This document shows positions 35,999 through 44,422 of a stretch of DNA of 64,000 nt, piece after piece (positions within the stretch are counted from its first letter, which is position 1; each line of letters begins with the position of its first letter). Position numbers and translations under genes: made by a program. Location: the NCBI GenBank assembly GCA_001664505.1, contig CP011806.1, positions 4,008,815 through 4,072,814 of the forward strand. The letters are read 5' to 3'. Below the pieces are notes generated by a model that did not search any database, was not told the origin of the DNA, and saw only the letters and a program-made list of their open reading frames with translations. This DNA comes from Acidobacteria bacterium Mor1 (lineage in GTDB: Bacteria > Acidobacteriota > Polarisedimenticolia > Polarisedimenticolales > Polarisedimenticolaceae).

Positions 35999-36454
35999 CT
36001 AGACCGGCGCACTCCGCGCCTGCTCTTCACAGTGGTCCCGCAGCAGGTCCAGGTAGCTGGCGATGCCCTTGCGGAAGAAGCCCTGCATGAAAGGGCTCAT
36101 GATCTTGGGCAGCAGCTTGTGCGGACGAGCATCCATGGTGATGCGCAGGGTGGTCTTGTCGCCGTCGGGCATCACCTCGAACAGGGTGTCCCAGACGGTT
36201 CCGTGACTGTCGGTGACCATGCGGGTGCGTTCGTTTTCGACCCACTCGGTGACTTCCAGATCGGTCTTCATCTCTTTGTTGCCGTGGCGCCGGGTCTCGA
36301 TGAAGCGTGTCCCGATGCCGCCACGCTTCTCGCCGACGAACTCGACGGAGACCACGTCCGGCTGGATTTCGGGAAAGCGTTCGATCTCGGTGACCGAGCG
36401 GAAGACGGTGTCCGCCGGCGCGGCGATCGACTGTTCCAGGGCAATGATGCTCAT
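35999..36454 (-). CDS. SRPBCC/START-like ligand-binding protein, 151 aa
   Basis: The chain begins with the typical SRPBCC phrase SIAAPADTVFRSVTEIERFPEIQPDV and ends with a long helix (FFRKGIASYLDLLRDHCEEQ), forming a hydrophobic cavity. It is like polyketide cyclase/dehydrase proteins; ligand unknown. Its ATG overlaps the stop of the upstream SRPBCC gene (ATGA). It is the third gene of the ArsR-SRPBCC-SRPBCC operon. Confidence 0.8.
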   Translation of the reverse strand: MSIIALEQSIAAPADTVFRSVTEIERFPEIQPDVVSVEFVGEKRGGIGTRFIETRRHGNKEMKTDLEVTEWVENERTRMVTDSHGTVWDTLFEVMPDGDKTTLRITMDARPHKLLPKIMSPFMQGFFRKGIASYLDLLRDHCEEQARSAPV

Positions 36455-36918
36455 GCGCTCGCTCCTTCGGCCCGGCCCTCGAGCCGCTCGCCGAGCATGC
36501 CGAGGCTGTTGGTCCAGCCACCCTCGATGATGCCGCACATCTGATCCGACGGGATGCCGCTGTGGGTCAAGGTCAGTTCGGTGCGGCCGTCCTGTTCGCG
36601 GAACTCGACCCGGACCTGCATCTCGGGCATGTTGAGCGCTTCGTCGGCGTGGAGCTTGTATTCCAGCAGCGTAGGGGGCTCGACGGTGATGAACTCGCCG
36701 CTTCCGTGAGCCTCGAACACACCCTCGAGTGACATGTGGGTGCGGAACCGAGTGCCCACCGCCGGGACCCAGTTGTCCAGCTCCAGTTTCGCCGCGGCAT
36801 CGCACTTCATCCATTGCGCTACGTGCTCCGCCTCGGTCCACGCTCGGAAGACCAGATCGATCGGGGCATGGAACTCCCGCCGCAGGGTCACCGACAGTTT
36901 TCTGTTCTCAACGCTCAC
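36451..36918 (-). CDS. AHSA1/SRPBCC-domain protein, 155 aa
   Basis: The motif VTLRREFHAPIDLVFRAWTEAEHVAQWM and the later VRVEFREQDGRTELTLTHSGIPSD, GGWTNSLGMLGERLE match AHSA1-like (Hsp90-activator-like) SRPBCC proteins, which are commonly encoded beside an ArsR regulator. GTG 36918 has AGGAG 7 nt upstream and overlaps the ArsR coding end by 11 bp. The ligand is unknown. Confidence 0.85.
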   Translation of the reverse strand: MSVENRKLSVTLRREFHAPIDLVFRAWTEAEHVAQWMKCDAAAKLELDNWVPAVGTRFRTHMSLEGVFEAHGSGEFITVEPPTLLEYKLHADEALNMPEMQVRVEFREQDGRTELTLTHSGIPSDQMCGIIEGGWTNSLGMLGERLEGRAEGASA

Positions 36919-37330
36919 GGGAATCTCCTTTGTCCTTGCGGCGTCCCTTGCCTTTGCGCGGCGTCTTGCCGGCTGCGCTTCGATCGGCACTGCGGCGTTC
37001 CTTCTCCTGGAGTTCGTCCAGGTAGTCGCTGAGGGTGTCGAAGCGGCTCTCCCAGAACTCGGTGACCTGGGCGACCCAGCGCTGGGCCAGGGCCAGGGAG
37101 TCCGGCTCCATGGCGCAATGGTGAGCCCGCCCCTGGACGTCCCGCCGCAGCAGCCCCGCTCGTTCCAGCACCTTGACGTGCTTGGTGACCGCGGCCTTGC
37201 TCATGGCGTAGGGAGCGCCCAGCTCGCCGACGGTGGCCGGCCCCCTGGACAGCTGGGCCAGCATGCCCCGCCGGGTGGTGTCCGCCAGGGCGCCGAAGAC
37301 CTGGCTGAGCTGTGTTTCATTGTTAACCAT
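36908..37330 (-). CDS. ArsR-family transcriptional regulator, 140 aa
   Basis: Residues 1-95 are an ArsR winged helix (VFGALADTTRRGMLAQLSRGPATVGEL then YAMSKAAVTKHVKVLERAGLLRR). There are no metal Cys pairs, so it belongs to the non-metal group that is paired with SRPBCC proteins. A basic Lys/Arg tail follows. The ATG at 37330 has no ribosome site and is 5 bp past a -10 box, implying a leaderless message. It likely controls its own operon with the two SRPBCC genes. Confidence 0.85.
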   Translation of the reverse strand: MVNNETQLSQVFGALADTTRRGMLAQLSRGPATVGELGAPYAMSKAAVTKHVKVLERAGLLRRDVQGRAHHCAMEPDSLALAQRWVAQVTEFWESRFDTLSDYLDELQEKERRSADRSAAGKTPRKGKGRRKDKGDSRER

Positions 37331-37335
37331 GTGGT

Positions 37336-37366
37336 GTACTATCCGATCAAATCGGTGCCGCGTCAA
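37336..37366 (-). promoter_or_regulatory. ArsR operon promoter, possibly leaderless
   Basis: On the minus strand TTGACG (37366-37361) is followed by TAGTAC (37341-37336) or GATAGT two bases earlier with a 17-bp spacer. The -10 is 5-7 bp before ATG 37330. Confidence 0.5.
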
Positions 37367-37395
37367 GGGAAAAAGCGCCGGGGAGAGTCGGCGGC

Positions 37396-38367
37396 CTAGC
37401 GCCCGGTCCAGGCCAGAGGTGCTTCGACCTTCGCGGGCAGATCGGCCGCGATCGGGTCGTCGGAGAGCATCTCGACCATTCCGCTCAGGTGCACCAACAT
37501 CTCGGCGCGGAAGATCGCGTTGCTGTAGTAGAGCGTTGCGGAGCAGTGGAAGCTTCCCCGGTCGTCGACCTTCTCGAGGGTCGCCGGGACGATCTCCTCG
37601 AGGACCTTGGCGGCCTTGCTCGAACGCACCATCGCCGGAATCAGCGGGTCCTCGCTGCGCTCGATCACGAAGAAGGGACCCTCTTCACCATGCACGAAGA
37701 AGCAGAAGAAACGCAGGTAGTCGAGGGCGTTGTCTTCGTCCAGCTTGATCGGTGCCTTGGCATTCATCTCGTGCAGCGGCGGTGAGGTCCCATTCAAGCG
37801 GAACAGGCGTCCCTTGCGGCTCAGGAAGTAGAGCGCCATCTTCGGGAACTGCCAGTTCGGATCGTAGACCCGGATGAGTTGAACCCCTTCGTACCAGGGG
37901 ATCGGCCGCCAGTGAACATGGGTCGTTTCGGGCGCGACCCGGATGACGCCGTCCACCGGTCCGATTCGGCCGAGGAACTCGGCGAGCTGCTGCTCTCCGA
38001 ACAGGGTCCATCCCAGGCCGGTAAGCTTCTCTTTCGGCCAGTCGCCGGGAAGCAAGACGTTCGCCGATTCGTAGCCGGTGTCGTTCGGTTCGAGATCGGC
38101 GGGAAGCGCGCCTTCCTGTCCCTGTAGCATTCCCTGGAGTTCCCCGGAGATCTCCGAGCGGAGCTGCTCACCGAAGGACTCGTTCACGGAGATCCGTTCC
38201 AACGCCTTGCGAAGCTGATCTTGTCGTACCTGCCCGTCGTCCAGCAGGCGGCGAATCCGGGCCAGATCCTCCCGCGCCATCTCTTCGTCGGTGGTCGTCC
38301 CGAGGCGGTCGATCACCGCGTCGGTCACCTTGCTGAGCAGCAACCGTGCGTAGGCTTCATCAATCAT
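37396..38367 (-). CDS. Unrecognised 323-aa protein, partner of the STAND NTPase
   Basis: I do not recognise a named family. The N-terminal 100 residues are helical and charged (RLLLSKVTDAVIDRL, RKALERI). Residues about 130-270 look like a compact alpha/beta domain rich in aromatic residues (VHWRPIPWYEGVQLIRVYDP, LDYLRFFCFFVHGEEGPF). The C-terminal part contains SAATLYYSNAIF-like strands. There is no signal peptide or membrane helix. GGAG lies 8 nt before ATG 38367, which overlaps the STAND gene's stop by 8 bp, so the two are coupled. It may be an accessory factor or effector of the NTPase (inference). Confidence 0.6.
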   Translation of the reverse strand: MIDEAYARLLLSKVTDAVIDRLGTTTDEEMAREDLARIRRLLDDGQVRQDQLRKALERISVNESFGEQLRSEISGELQGMLQGQEGALPADLEPNDTGYESANVLLPGDWPKEKLTGLGWTLFGEQQLAEFLGRIGPVDGVIRVAPETTHVHWRPIPWYEGVQLIRVYDPNWQFPKMALYFLSRKGRLFRLNGTSPPLHEMNAKAPIKLDEDNALDYLRFFCFFVHGEEGPFFVIERSEDPLIPAMVRSSKAAKVLEEIVPATLEKVDDRGSFHCSATLYYSNAIFRAEMLVHLSGMVEMLSDDPIAADLPAKVEAPLAWTGR

Positions 38368-41300
38368 CGAGTTTGCTCCATTGCAGCCAGTCCGAGGTGT
38401 CTTTCCCGGCAGCGATCTCCATCCGTGCGACGCAGGCCGCGGTCTCCATTGCAATCAGGTCATGGTTTCTCTGCCCGGGGTCGATCGATCGGGCCCCGGT
38501 CGCCGGTTCGACGAGCTTCAGCAAGCGTTGCCGCCAGGCCGCAACCCTCGGGTCCCCGGCACCGTGCCATAGCGCGAGCACGCGAAGCATGACCAACGCT
38601 GCCGTGCGGCGTGTTCGCTCATCCTCTTCGGTGCCGGCGGTCCAGGTTCGCTCCAGTTCGTTCTGGGCAGCGTAGTCATCGCCATCGATCAGGCTCTGGG
38701 CCACCATGGCGATCCGAAGCCGGCAGTCGACGTCGGTGGTCAAGGGTTCGCCGCCCTGAGCCAGTTCGGCGAGCCAGGGGTCGCGCCCCGGGGTTGCCTC
38801 GGTATCGGGAAGCACACTGATCAGCATGTCTGCCAGATCGTTCTGGGCGCGGTCGCCGACCTGCTTCATCAGCAGCTTGATCGTCGAGGCAACCCGGGGC
38901 CAGCCTTCCATCGAGACCCGTCGAAGCTGCCAGAAGTGATGGCGCAGGTTGTCCCAGGACTGGTAGTTCAGGGATACGTGGTCGATGCCGTTGGCCTCGA
39001 CCAGGTCGGCGAAGCTCACCAGGGCCGATTGGGCGTCGCCCCCCTCCTGGTGGCACGCATCGAACAACATGTCGAAGAGATCGATCGCCGAATAGGTGAC
39101 CGGAGTGCGTCCTTGCCGGGCTACCAGCGCTCGGTAGCGCTCTGTCCGCGCGCGCAGGTAGGCCAGAAGCGGGCGCTCTCTGTCGCGGTCGAAGTGGGCC
39201 ACGCGTGTGCCGATTCTGCACCAGGAGCCGAGGATCCACTTGCGCGTTGCTTCGGACAGTTCGTCCAGGGAAGCTGCGGCCTCGAGGAGTCGGTCAGAGG
39301 TTGCGGAGATGTCTTCGAGCGAGTCGACGCCGCTCTCCTTGTCTCCCTGCTGCGGCGAGATCTGCAGGTACGCGTAGTTGTCCAGTGCGCCCAGCGCAGC
39401 GGAAATGGCCTCGCCGTGGCTGAAGTCGCCGGCCGCCGATAGGGCCTGGATCGCTTCGACGACTTCCCGCCCCCGGCGAGGGTCCTCGCCGTGCTCTGCG
39501 TAGATCAATATCCGTGTCACGAGGGATGCAATCGCGACCGAGTCCTGAGTCCGCCTTTCGGGCGCAACCAGAGCGCGACAGCGCTCCCCGAGGTGAGCCC
39601 GGGTCTCCTGCTCTTCCGAGCTCAGTGGGGTCGCCGCGAAACCGAACTTCCTCTCGTCGTTGCGATAGCGCCAGAAGACCGAAGACAAGGCGTGGCAGAG
39701 GATCTTCGCGTTGCGCCGGCGAAGCTCGAAGTTCCCCTCGCTCATGGCCGGTTCCACCGCATCGTCGTACATCCGGCGCAGCATCGTCAGGGCACCGGCG
39801 ACGGTATCGGCATCGCTGCTCAGCCGGAAGATCGCCTGGCCGTCGCCGGCAGCTTCCGTGGTTTCGCTCTCGGTGGCCAGGGTGTTGAACTCCAGGTGGC
39901 GCTTGCCGAGTTTGTCCTGAACCGGGACAGGCCGGCCGAAGCCCGACGGCGAAACCCCTTTGTTGACGACAAAGGCCAATTGCTCGGCGAGATCGATCAC
40001 TCCGTCGGCACGTTCGATCTGCGTCTCGATGGGGGCCGTCGGGTCGGGGGGGAACCGATCGAGCAGCCGGGCCATGCGCTTGAGGTCCTCGCGAGTGGCC
40101 GCACGGGTCTGGAGCGGGGCGATGGTGGTCAGCACCAGGCTGCGGAACGGTGTCGCGAGGTCCGGAGAAACCTCATCGCCGGGCTTCTCCGGGAGCAACC
40201 AGTCTGCTGCCGCGGCATGCTCCGGGAAGTCCTGGGTGGTCAATACCGAGAAGAATGCCGCGCCGGCCGGGTCCGCGCTCCAGGCGTACTCCCGCAGGAA
40301 CTTTCGTCTGTAGTCTGCAGTGCGCTTGTTCTCGCAGAGGAACGTCTTGTCCTCTCGCAGCATCAGCAGAACCAGCGCCTCGCCGACCAGATCCGGCTCG
40401 AGAATCGGGTAGGGATCATCCATGCCCCGTCGAGCCGATCCGCAGAGGGTCGCGAGGGTGTGATCTTCGTTGAAGTCTGCCGACGGGCGCGATCCGACCG
40501 GCGAGTCGAAATCCTCGGGGTGCCGCGGCAGCAGGGTCGCGACGCTGGTTCGGAACCTGGGGTTTTGGTATAGGCGGGCCCAGGCTTCGTCGGTCAGGCC
40601 GCGGCACATCGTCGAGAGCGCCAGGAAGGTGAGATGCCGGTCCACCTGCTCCCGGGCCGTGGCCGGATCTGCGACGTCGGAGGCACTGTTCCAGCGCCTC
40701 TTGAACTGGTGGTCCAGGTAGTCCCAGAACAGGGCAAGCCGGGACTCCTCCTGACTCGCATCCCCTTTCGCTTCCTGGGGCAGCACGCCACGGGCGAGCA
40801 GGTCGGCAACCATGATCGCGAACAGCGGACGCCTGGTCTCGTCGTAGCGGCGCAGCAGTGCGAGCAGGTCGCTGGCTGCGACGTCAGCTGGTGGATCTCC
40901 GCCTTCCTCGTCGAGGGCCCGGGTAATGCGGCTGCGCATCAAGGTCTCGGTCTCATCGTCGGAAAGGCCGCCCAGGAACAACGCGCCTGACGGGTTGTCC
41001 TGGCGATCGGCGGGAGGATCGAACCGGATCTGGGTATTGGAGGCGAGTGCGTCGTCGTCTCCACGGGCCACCAACTCGAAGAACCGATCGTTGGACCGGC
41101 GCAGCAGCAACAGCGCACGGACCGGGAAGGGTGCGTCCTGGGCGAACAGGGCGCACCGTTCGAGGAATCGGCAGCAGACTTCCGGGGCGCTGCCCGCGTA
41201 GTCGATGACGAAGAGCGCGGGGCTTCCGATCTTGCCCAGATCACCCTTCGCCGGCCCCTTGCCCGCAAGGAAGTCCGAGCGCACGAACCCCGAGAAGGGC

Positions 41301-42505
41301 CAGTGCCGTTTCTCGGTCTCGAGGATACGCAGGGCGAGGCGGCTCTTGCCGCTACCTGCATCGCCGCAGATTGCCGCCCAGCGAAACCCCGGGGCGTCAT
41401 CGTCCCGCGTCAGCAGTTCCCGGCGGAGTTCCTCGAGCACGCTCTCGCGCCCGACGAACTTGTCTTCCTCCAGGGCGAAGTAGAACGGCTGGAACGCGGC
41501 ACCGAAACGCGAACCCTGGGCGATTCCCGGCGGGTAGAAGACGAACTTCTCGTAGCCGGCGTCGTCGTCCGGCTTTGCGGCAGGGCCGTGCATGCCGGCA
41601 AGTTCCCGCCGGAAGTGCCTGGCGATGTTGCGGGGGAGCCGTTCGTCGCTCCCGAGGCGTTCGGCCACCTTGTCGGCGACCCGATCGGCCAACTTGTCCG
41701 GCAGTTCCTCGAAGGCTTCGGCCAGTTGTTGTCTGATCCCGTCGTTCTGCTGCTTGATTTCGTCGAGCGCGGTGTCCTGGCGGTCCAGCCGGACGGCCAG
41801 CACCAGTTGCATGTAGTAGTGGAGCTTCTTGAGCGCCGCCTCGTCGGTCTGCAGCGCGGCGCCGAAGGCCGACTGCAGCCGGTCGGTGAGCGTCTCGCGG
41901 ACGGTCGGCCGGTCGAGAATCGGGGCGACGGCTGCAGGCGAACAGCCGGAGCCGGTCGCGGCGCTCTCGAGCTCCCGGCGGATGTCCGACCAGAGCCAGT
42001 CCACCAGTTGCCGGGGCCGGTGCAGCCGGCCGACGAAGGCCTGGTCCCATTCGCCGGGGGTGGCCTGCTCCCGAGCGACGCTGCGCAGGAAATCCCGGCG
42101 CCCCCGGGGATGCTCGAGCGCCCACTTGAAGCGCTTGTCCCAGGCGCCGGCGATGTCGTCTGGAATATCGGGAAGCGACGCCACCGCTTCGCGCATGGCG
42201 GTGATCAGGGCCCGGGCCAGGTCCTCGTTGAGGGCGGCATCCCGAGAGTTTTCGAGTCGGCGCCACTCATCGGAAATCCAGTCGGTCGAGAGGTTGGCGG
42301 TGACCGCCTCGACGGAGTTTCCGAAGGCTTCCGAGATCTGGTCGGTGACCCCCTTGGTCGCCAACAGCTCGCAGATCGGTCCGACGGCCATGGCACCCAG
42401 GGCGGTCCCCAGAGGCCCGGCCAGAGAGGTGCCCAGGACCGCACCGCCCAACCGTCCGGCCAGCTGGAGTGCCAGCAGACCGGGTCTGGAAGCCTTCGAA
42501 CCCAT
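38360..42505 (-). CDS. Large STAND-type P-loop NTPase with hydrophobic N-terminus, 1381 aa
   Basis: The first 50 residues form a Gly/Ala/Leu-rich hydrophobic hairpin (LALQLAGRLGGAVLG, TALGAMAVGPICELL) of glycine-zipper type. A helical stretch follows to about 310. The NTPase core starts with FVGRESVLEELRREL, then Walker A GDAGSGKS at 381-388 and Walker B ALFVIDYAG at 430-438, and a helical region to about 650. The C-terminal 700 residues are helical-repeat-like with no recognised sensor. This is the plan of STAND immune-type ATPases: effector, NTPase switch, repeat sensor. The glycine-rich end could be a membrane-acting effector. No strong ribosome site precedes the ATG. A 323-aa partner overlaps the stop. 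A regulatory rather than defence role is also possible. Confidence 0.72.
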   Translation of the reverse strand: MGSKASRPGLLALQLAGRLGGAVLGTSLAGPLGTALGAMAVGPICELLATKGVTDQISEAFGNSVEAVTANLSTDWISDEWRRLENSRDAALNEDLARALITAMREAVASLPDIPDDIAGAWDKRFKWALEHPRGRRDFLRSVAREQATPGEWDQAFVGRLHRPRQLVDWLWSDIRRELESAATGSGCSPAAVAPILDRPTVRETLTDRLQSAFGAALQTDEAALKKLHYYMQLVLAVRLDRQDTALDEIKQQNDGIRQQLAEAFEELPDKLADRVADKVAERLGSDERLPRNIARHFRRELAGMHGPAAKPDDDAGYEKFVFYPPGIAQGSRFGAAFQPFYFALEEDKFVGRESVLEELRRELLTRDDDAPGFRWAAICGDAGSGKSRLALRILETEKRHWPFSGFVRSDFLAGKGPAKGDLGKIGSPALFVIDYAGSAPEVCCRFLERCALFAQDAPFPVRALLLLRRSNDRFFELVARGDDDALASNTQIRFDPPADRQDNPSGALFLGGLSDDETETLMRSRITRALDEEGGDPPADVAASDLLALLRRYDETRRPLFAIMVADLLARGVLPQEAKGDASQEESRLALFWDYLDHQFKRRWNSASDVADPATAREQVDRHLTFLALSTMCRGLTDEAWARLYQNPRFRTSVATLLPRHPEDFDSPVGSRPSADFNEDHTLATLCGSARRGMDDPYPILEPDLVGEALVLLMLREDKTFLCENKRTADYRRKFLREYAWSADPAGAAFFSVLTTQDFPEHAAAADWLLPEKPGDEVSPDLATPFRSLVLTTIAPLQTRAATREDLKRMARLLDRFPPDPTAPIETQIERADGVIDLAEQLAFVVNKGVSPSGFGRPVPVQDKLGKRHLEFNTLATESETTEAAGDGQAIFRLSSDADTVAGALTMLRRMYDDAVEPAMSEGNFELRRRNAKILCHALSSVFWRYRNDERKFGFAATPLSSEEQETRAHLGERCRALVAPERRTQDSVAIASLVTRILIYAEHGEDPRRGREVVEAIQALSAAGDFSHGEAISAALGALDNYAYLQISPQQGDKESGVDSLEDISATSDRLLEAAASLDELSEATRKWILGSWCRIGTRVAHFDRDRERPLLAYLRARTERYRALVARQGRTPVTYSAIDLFDMLFDACHQEGGDAQSALVSFADLVEANGIDHVSLNYQSWDNLRHHFWQLRRVSMEGWPRVASTIKLLMKQVGDRAQNDLADMLISVLPDTEATPGRDPWLAELAQGGEPLTTDVDCRLRIAMVAQSLIDGDDYAAQNELERTWTAGTEEDERTRRTAALVMLRVLALWHGAGDPRVAAWRQRLLKLVEPATGARSIDPGQRNHDLIAMETAACVARMEIAAGKDTSDWLQWSKLDD

Positions 42506-42612
42506 CGATCGCCTTGCCTACGTTTGCCCGTGGAGGGACAAATACCCCCGAACGCTGGGATTATTCTATCACTGCGGAATTCGGCGAACGGATCCGGGGT
42601 CCGAGCTTCTCC

Positions 42613-44343
42613 TCAGTGGGCGGCGGCGATACCGTCCCGCCGGGAGTCCGACCCGGCGACGTAGCCTCGGTCCAGCCGTTGCACCGCCTGGCCGCAACCG
42701 AAGATGAAGCCCTGATGCCGGCCAAGCATCAGCGTGCGGCCGACCTCCATCAGGGGGTCGTCGGTTCGATGCCCCATTGCGGAGAGTTTGTCGACGGTGG
42801 ACTCGGGGATCGCCGATTCGAGGCTCACGCTACGGCCGCGCCAGTGTCGGAAGCGTGGTGCGTCCAGGGCCTGCTGCACGTCCATCTCGAACACCAGCAT
42901 GTTCAGCAGCACCTGCACATGGGCCGGTGGCTGTTGGGCTCCGCCGACGATGCCGAAGGCGAGCCAGGGTTCCTGGGCGCCGTCGCCGCCGGTCTTCGTG
43001 ACGAACCCCGGGATGATCGTGTGGAACGGTCGCCTTCCGGGGCCGATCGTGTTGGCCTTGTCGAGATCCTCCGACAGCCCCACGCCCCGGTTCTGCAGCG
43101 CGAACCCGGTGCCCGGAACGACGATGCCCGACCCGAACGCTCCGGCGAGACTGTTGATGAAGGAGATCATGTTGCCGTGGCGGTCGGCGGCGGCCAGATA
43201 GGTGGTGTCGCTCTGGGTCAGGGACCGTTCCGGATCGACGTGGGTCGCCGCCTTGCCCGGCTGAATCCGGCTCCTGCGCTGGGCGATGAACGTATCGCTC
43301 AACAGTTCGCCCGCCTCGACCTCCATGAACTCAGGGTCGCCGACGAAGTGTTCGAGATCGGCGAAGGCCAGCTTCTTCGCTTCGATCAATCGATGCAGAT
43401 AGCGTGGGGAGTTATGTCCCAGGGCTGCGAGGTCGGTCCCTTCCAGTAGGCGCAGCATCTCGAGCGCCGCGATCCCCTGGCCGTTGGGCGGTAGCTCCCA
43501 CAGCCGGTAGTCGCCGAAGGGCACCGACATCGGTTCGATCCACTCCGCCTCGTGTGCGGCGAAATCCTCGGCGGTGACGAAACCGCCGAGGCTCTGCACG
43601 TGTTCGGCGATCTGCAGGCCCAACGACCCGCCGTAGAGCAACTCCGGCCCGGATTCGGCCAGGGCGCGCATGGTCCGGGCCATGTCGGGGTTCGCATACC
43701 ACTCGCCGGTGCCGGGGGCGCGCTCGCCGTCGATGAGGAACGCCGCCGTCGCCGCGGCGTTGCGCTTCAGGTCGGATTCGAACAGCGCCCACTCTGCGGC
43801 GGAGGTCCGCGAGACCGGAAAGCCCTCTTCCGCCAGGGCGATCGCCGGGGCCAGCGCCTCGGCGAGGCTGATGGTGCCGTGCTCTTCGAGCAACGCGGCC
43901 CAGCCCGACAGAGCTCCCGGCACCGTGATCGTCGTCGGGCCGTAGTCGGGTACGCCGTTGGGCAGGGCGTCCAGGGTCATCAGCGAGCCCGAGCGGCCGC
44001 TGCCGTTGATGCCGATCAGCCGCTGCTCTTCTTCCGACCAGAGGATGGCGAACATGTCGCCACCGAGGCCGGTCATATAGGGCTCTACGACTCCCAACAC
44101 CGCGGCGGCGGTCACCGCCGCGTCGACGGCGTTACCGCCCTGCTCGAGAACCCGCAGCCCGGCCTGGCTGGCCAGGGGTTGGCTCGTGGCGACCACCCCG
44201 CGAGGCGCGTACACCGCGTCCCGGGCGATCTCCTGAGCCGGCGGCCCCAGGGCGACCCGGAAGCTGAGCCCCGCCGCTACGGCGAGAATCACCACCGCCA
44301 GCAGGAACGAACCGGTCCATACCGCGAAACGCTTCAGCCACAT
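42613..44343 (-). CDS. ggt: Gamma-glutamyltransferase
   Basis: An N-terminal membrane anchor or uncleaved signal (SFLLAVVILAVAAGL) is followed by VVATSQPLASQAGLRVLEQGGNAVDAAV. The predicted autocleavage nucleophile is Thr380 in QSDTTYLAAADRHGN; the later GSGIVVPGTGFALQNRG and the FGIVGGAQQP segment match the small subunit. Length 576 aa is normal. It removes glutamate from glutathione or other gamma-glutamyl peptides in the periplasm, and links to the oxoprolinase elsewhere in the window. GGAGAGGGG precedes the ATG. It is a lone gene. Confidence 0.9.
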   Translation of the reverse strand: MWLKRFAVWTGSFLLAVVILAVAAGLSFRVALGPPAQEIARDAVYAPRGVVATSQPLASQAGLRVLEQGGNAVDAAVTAAAVLGVVEPYMTGLGGDMFAILWSEEEQRLIGINGSGRSGSLMTLDALPNGVPDYGPTTITVPGALSGWAALLEEHGTISLAEALAPAIALAEEGFPVSRTSAAEWALFESDLKRNAAATAAFLIDGERAPGTGEWYANPDMARTMRALAESGPELLYGGSLGLQIAEHVQSLGGFVTAEDFAAHEAEWIEPMSVPFGDYRLWELPPNGQGIAALEMLRLLEGTDLAALGHNSPRYLHRLIEAKKLAFADLEHFVGDPEFMEVEAGELLSDTFIAQRRSRIQPGKAATHVDPERSLTQSDTTYLAAADRHGNMISFINSLAGAFGSGIVVPGTGFALQNRGVGLSEDLDKANTIGPGRRPFHTIIPGFVTKTGGDGAQEPWLAFGIVGGAQQPPAHVQVLLNMLVFEMDVQQALDAPRFRHWRGRSVSLESAIPESTVDKLSAMGHRTDDPLMEVGRTLMLGRHQGFIFGCGQAVQRLDRGYVAGSDSRRDGIAAAH

Positions 44344-44422
44344 GGCCCCTCTCCACCTCCATCGCTCGCGCTAGATCTGACGGAGGAGAGGGGGGATTGC
44401 TTTCAACCAAAGTGCCGGGTTG

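Noticed and set aside
41303..42664. 453-aa ORF on the plus strand
   Set aside because: It overlaps the STAND NTPase on the opposite strand, and the NTPase has clear Walker motifs.
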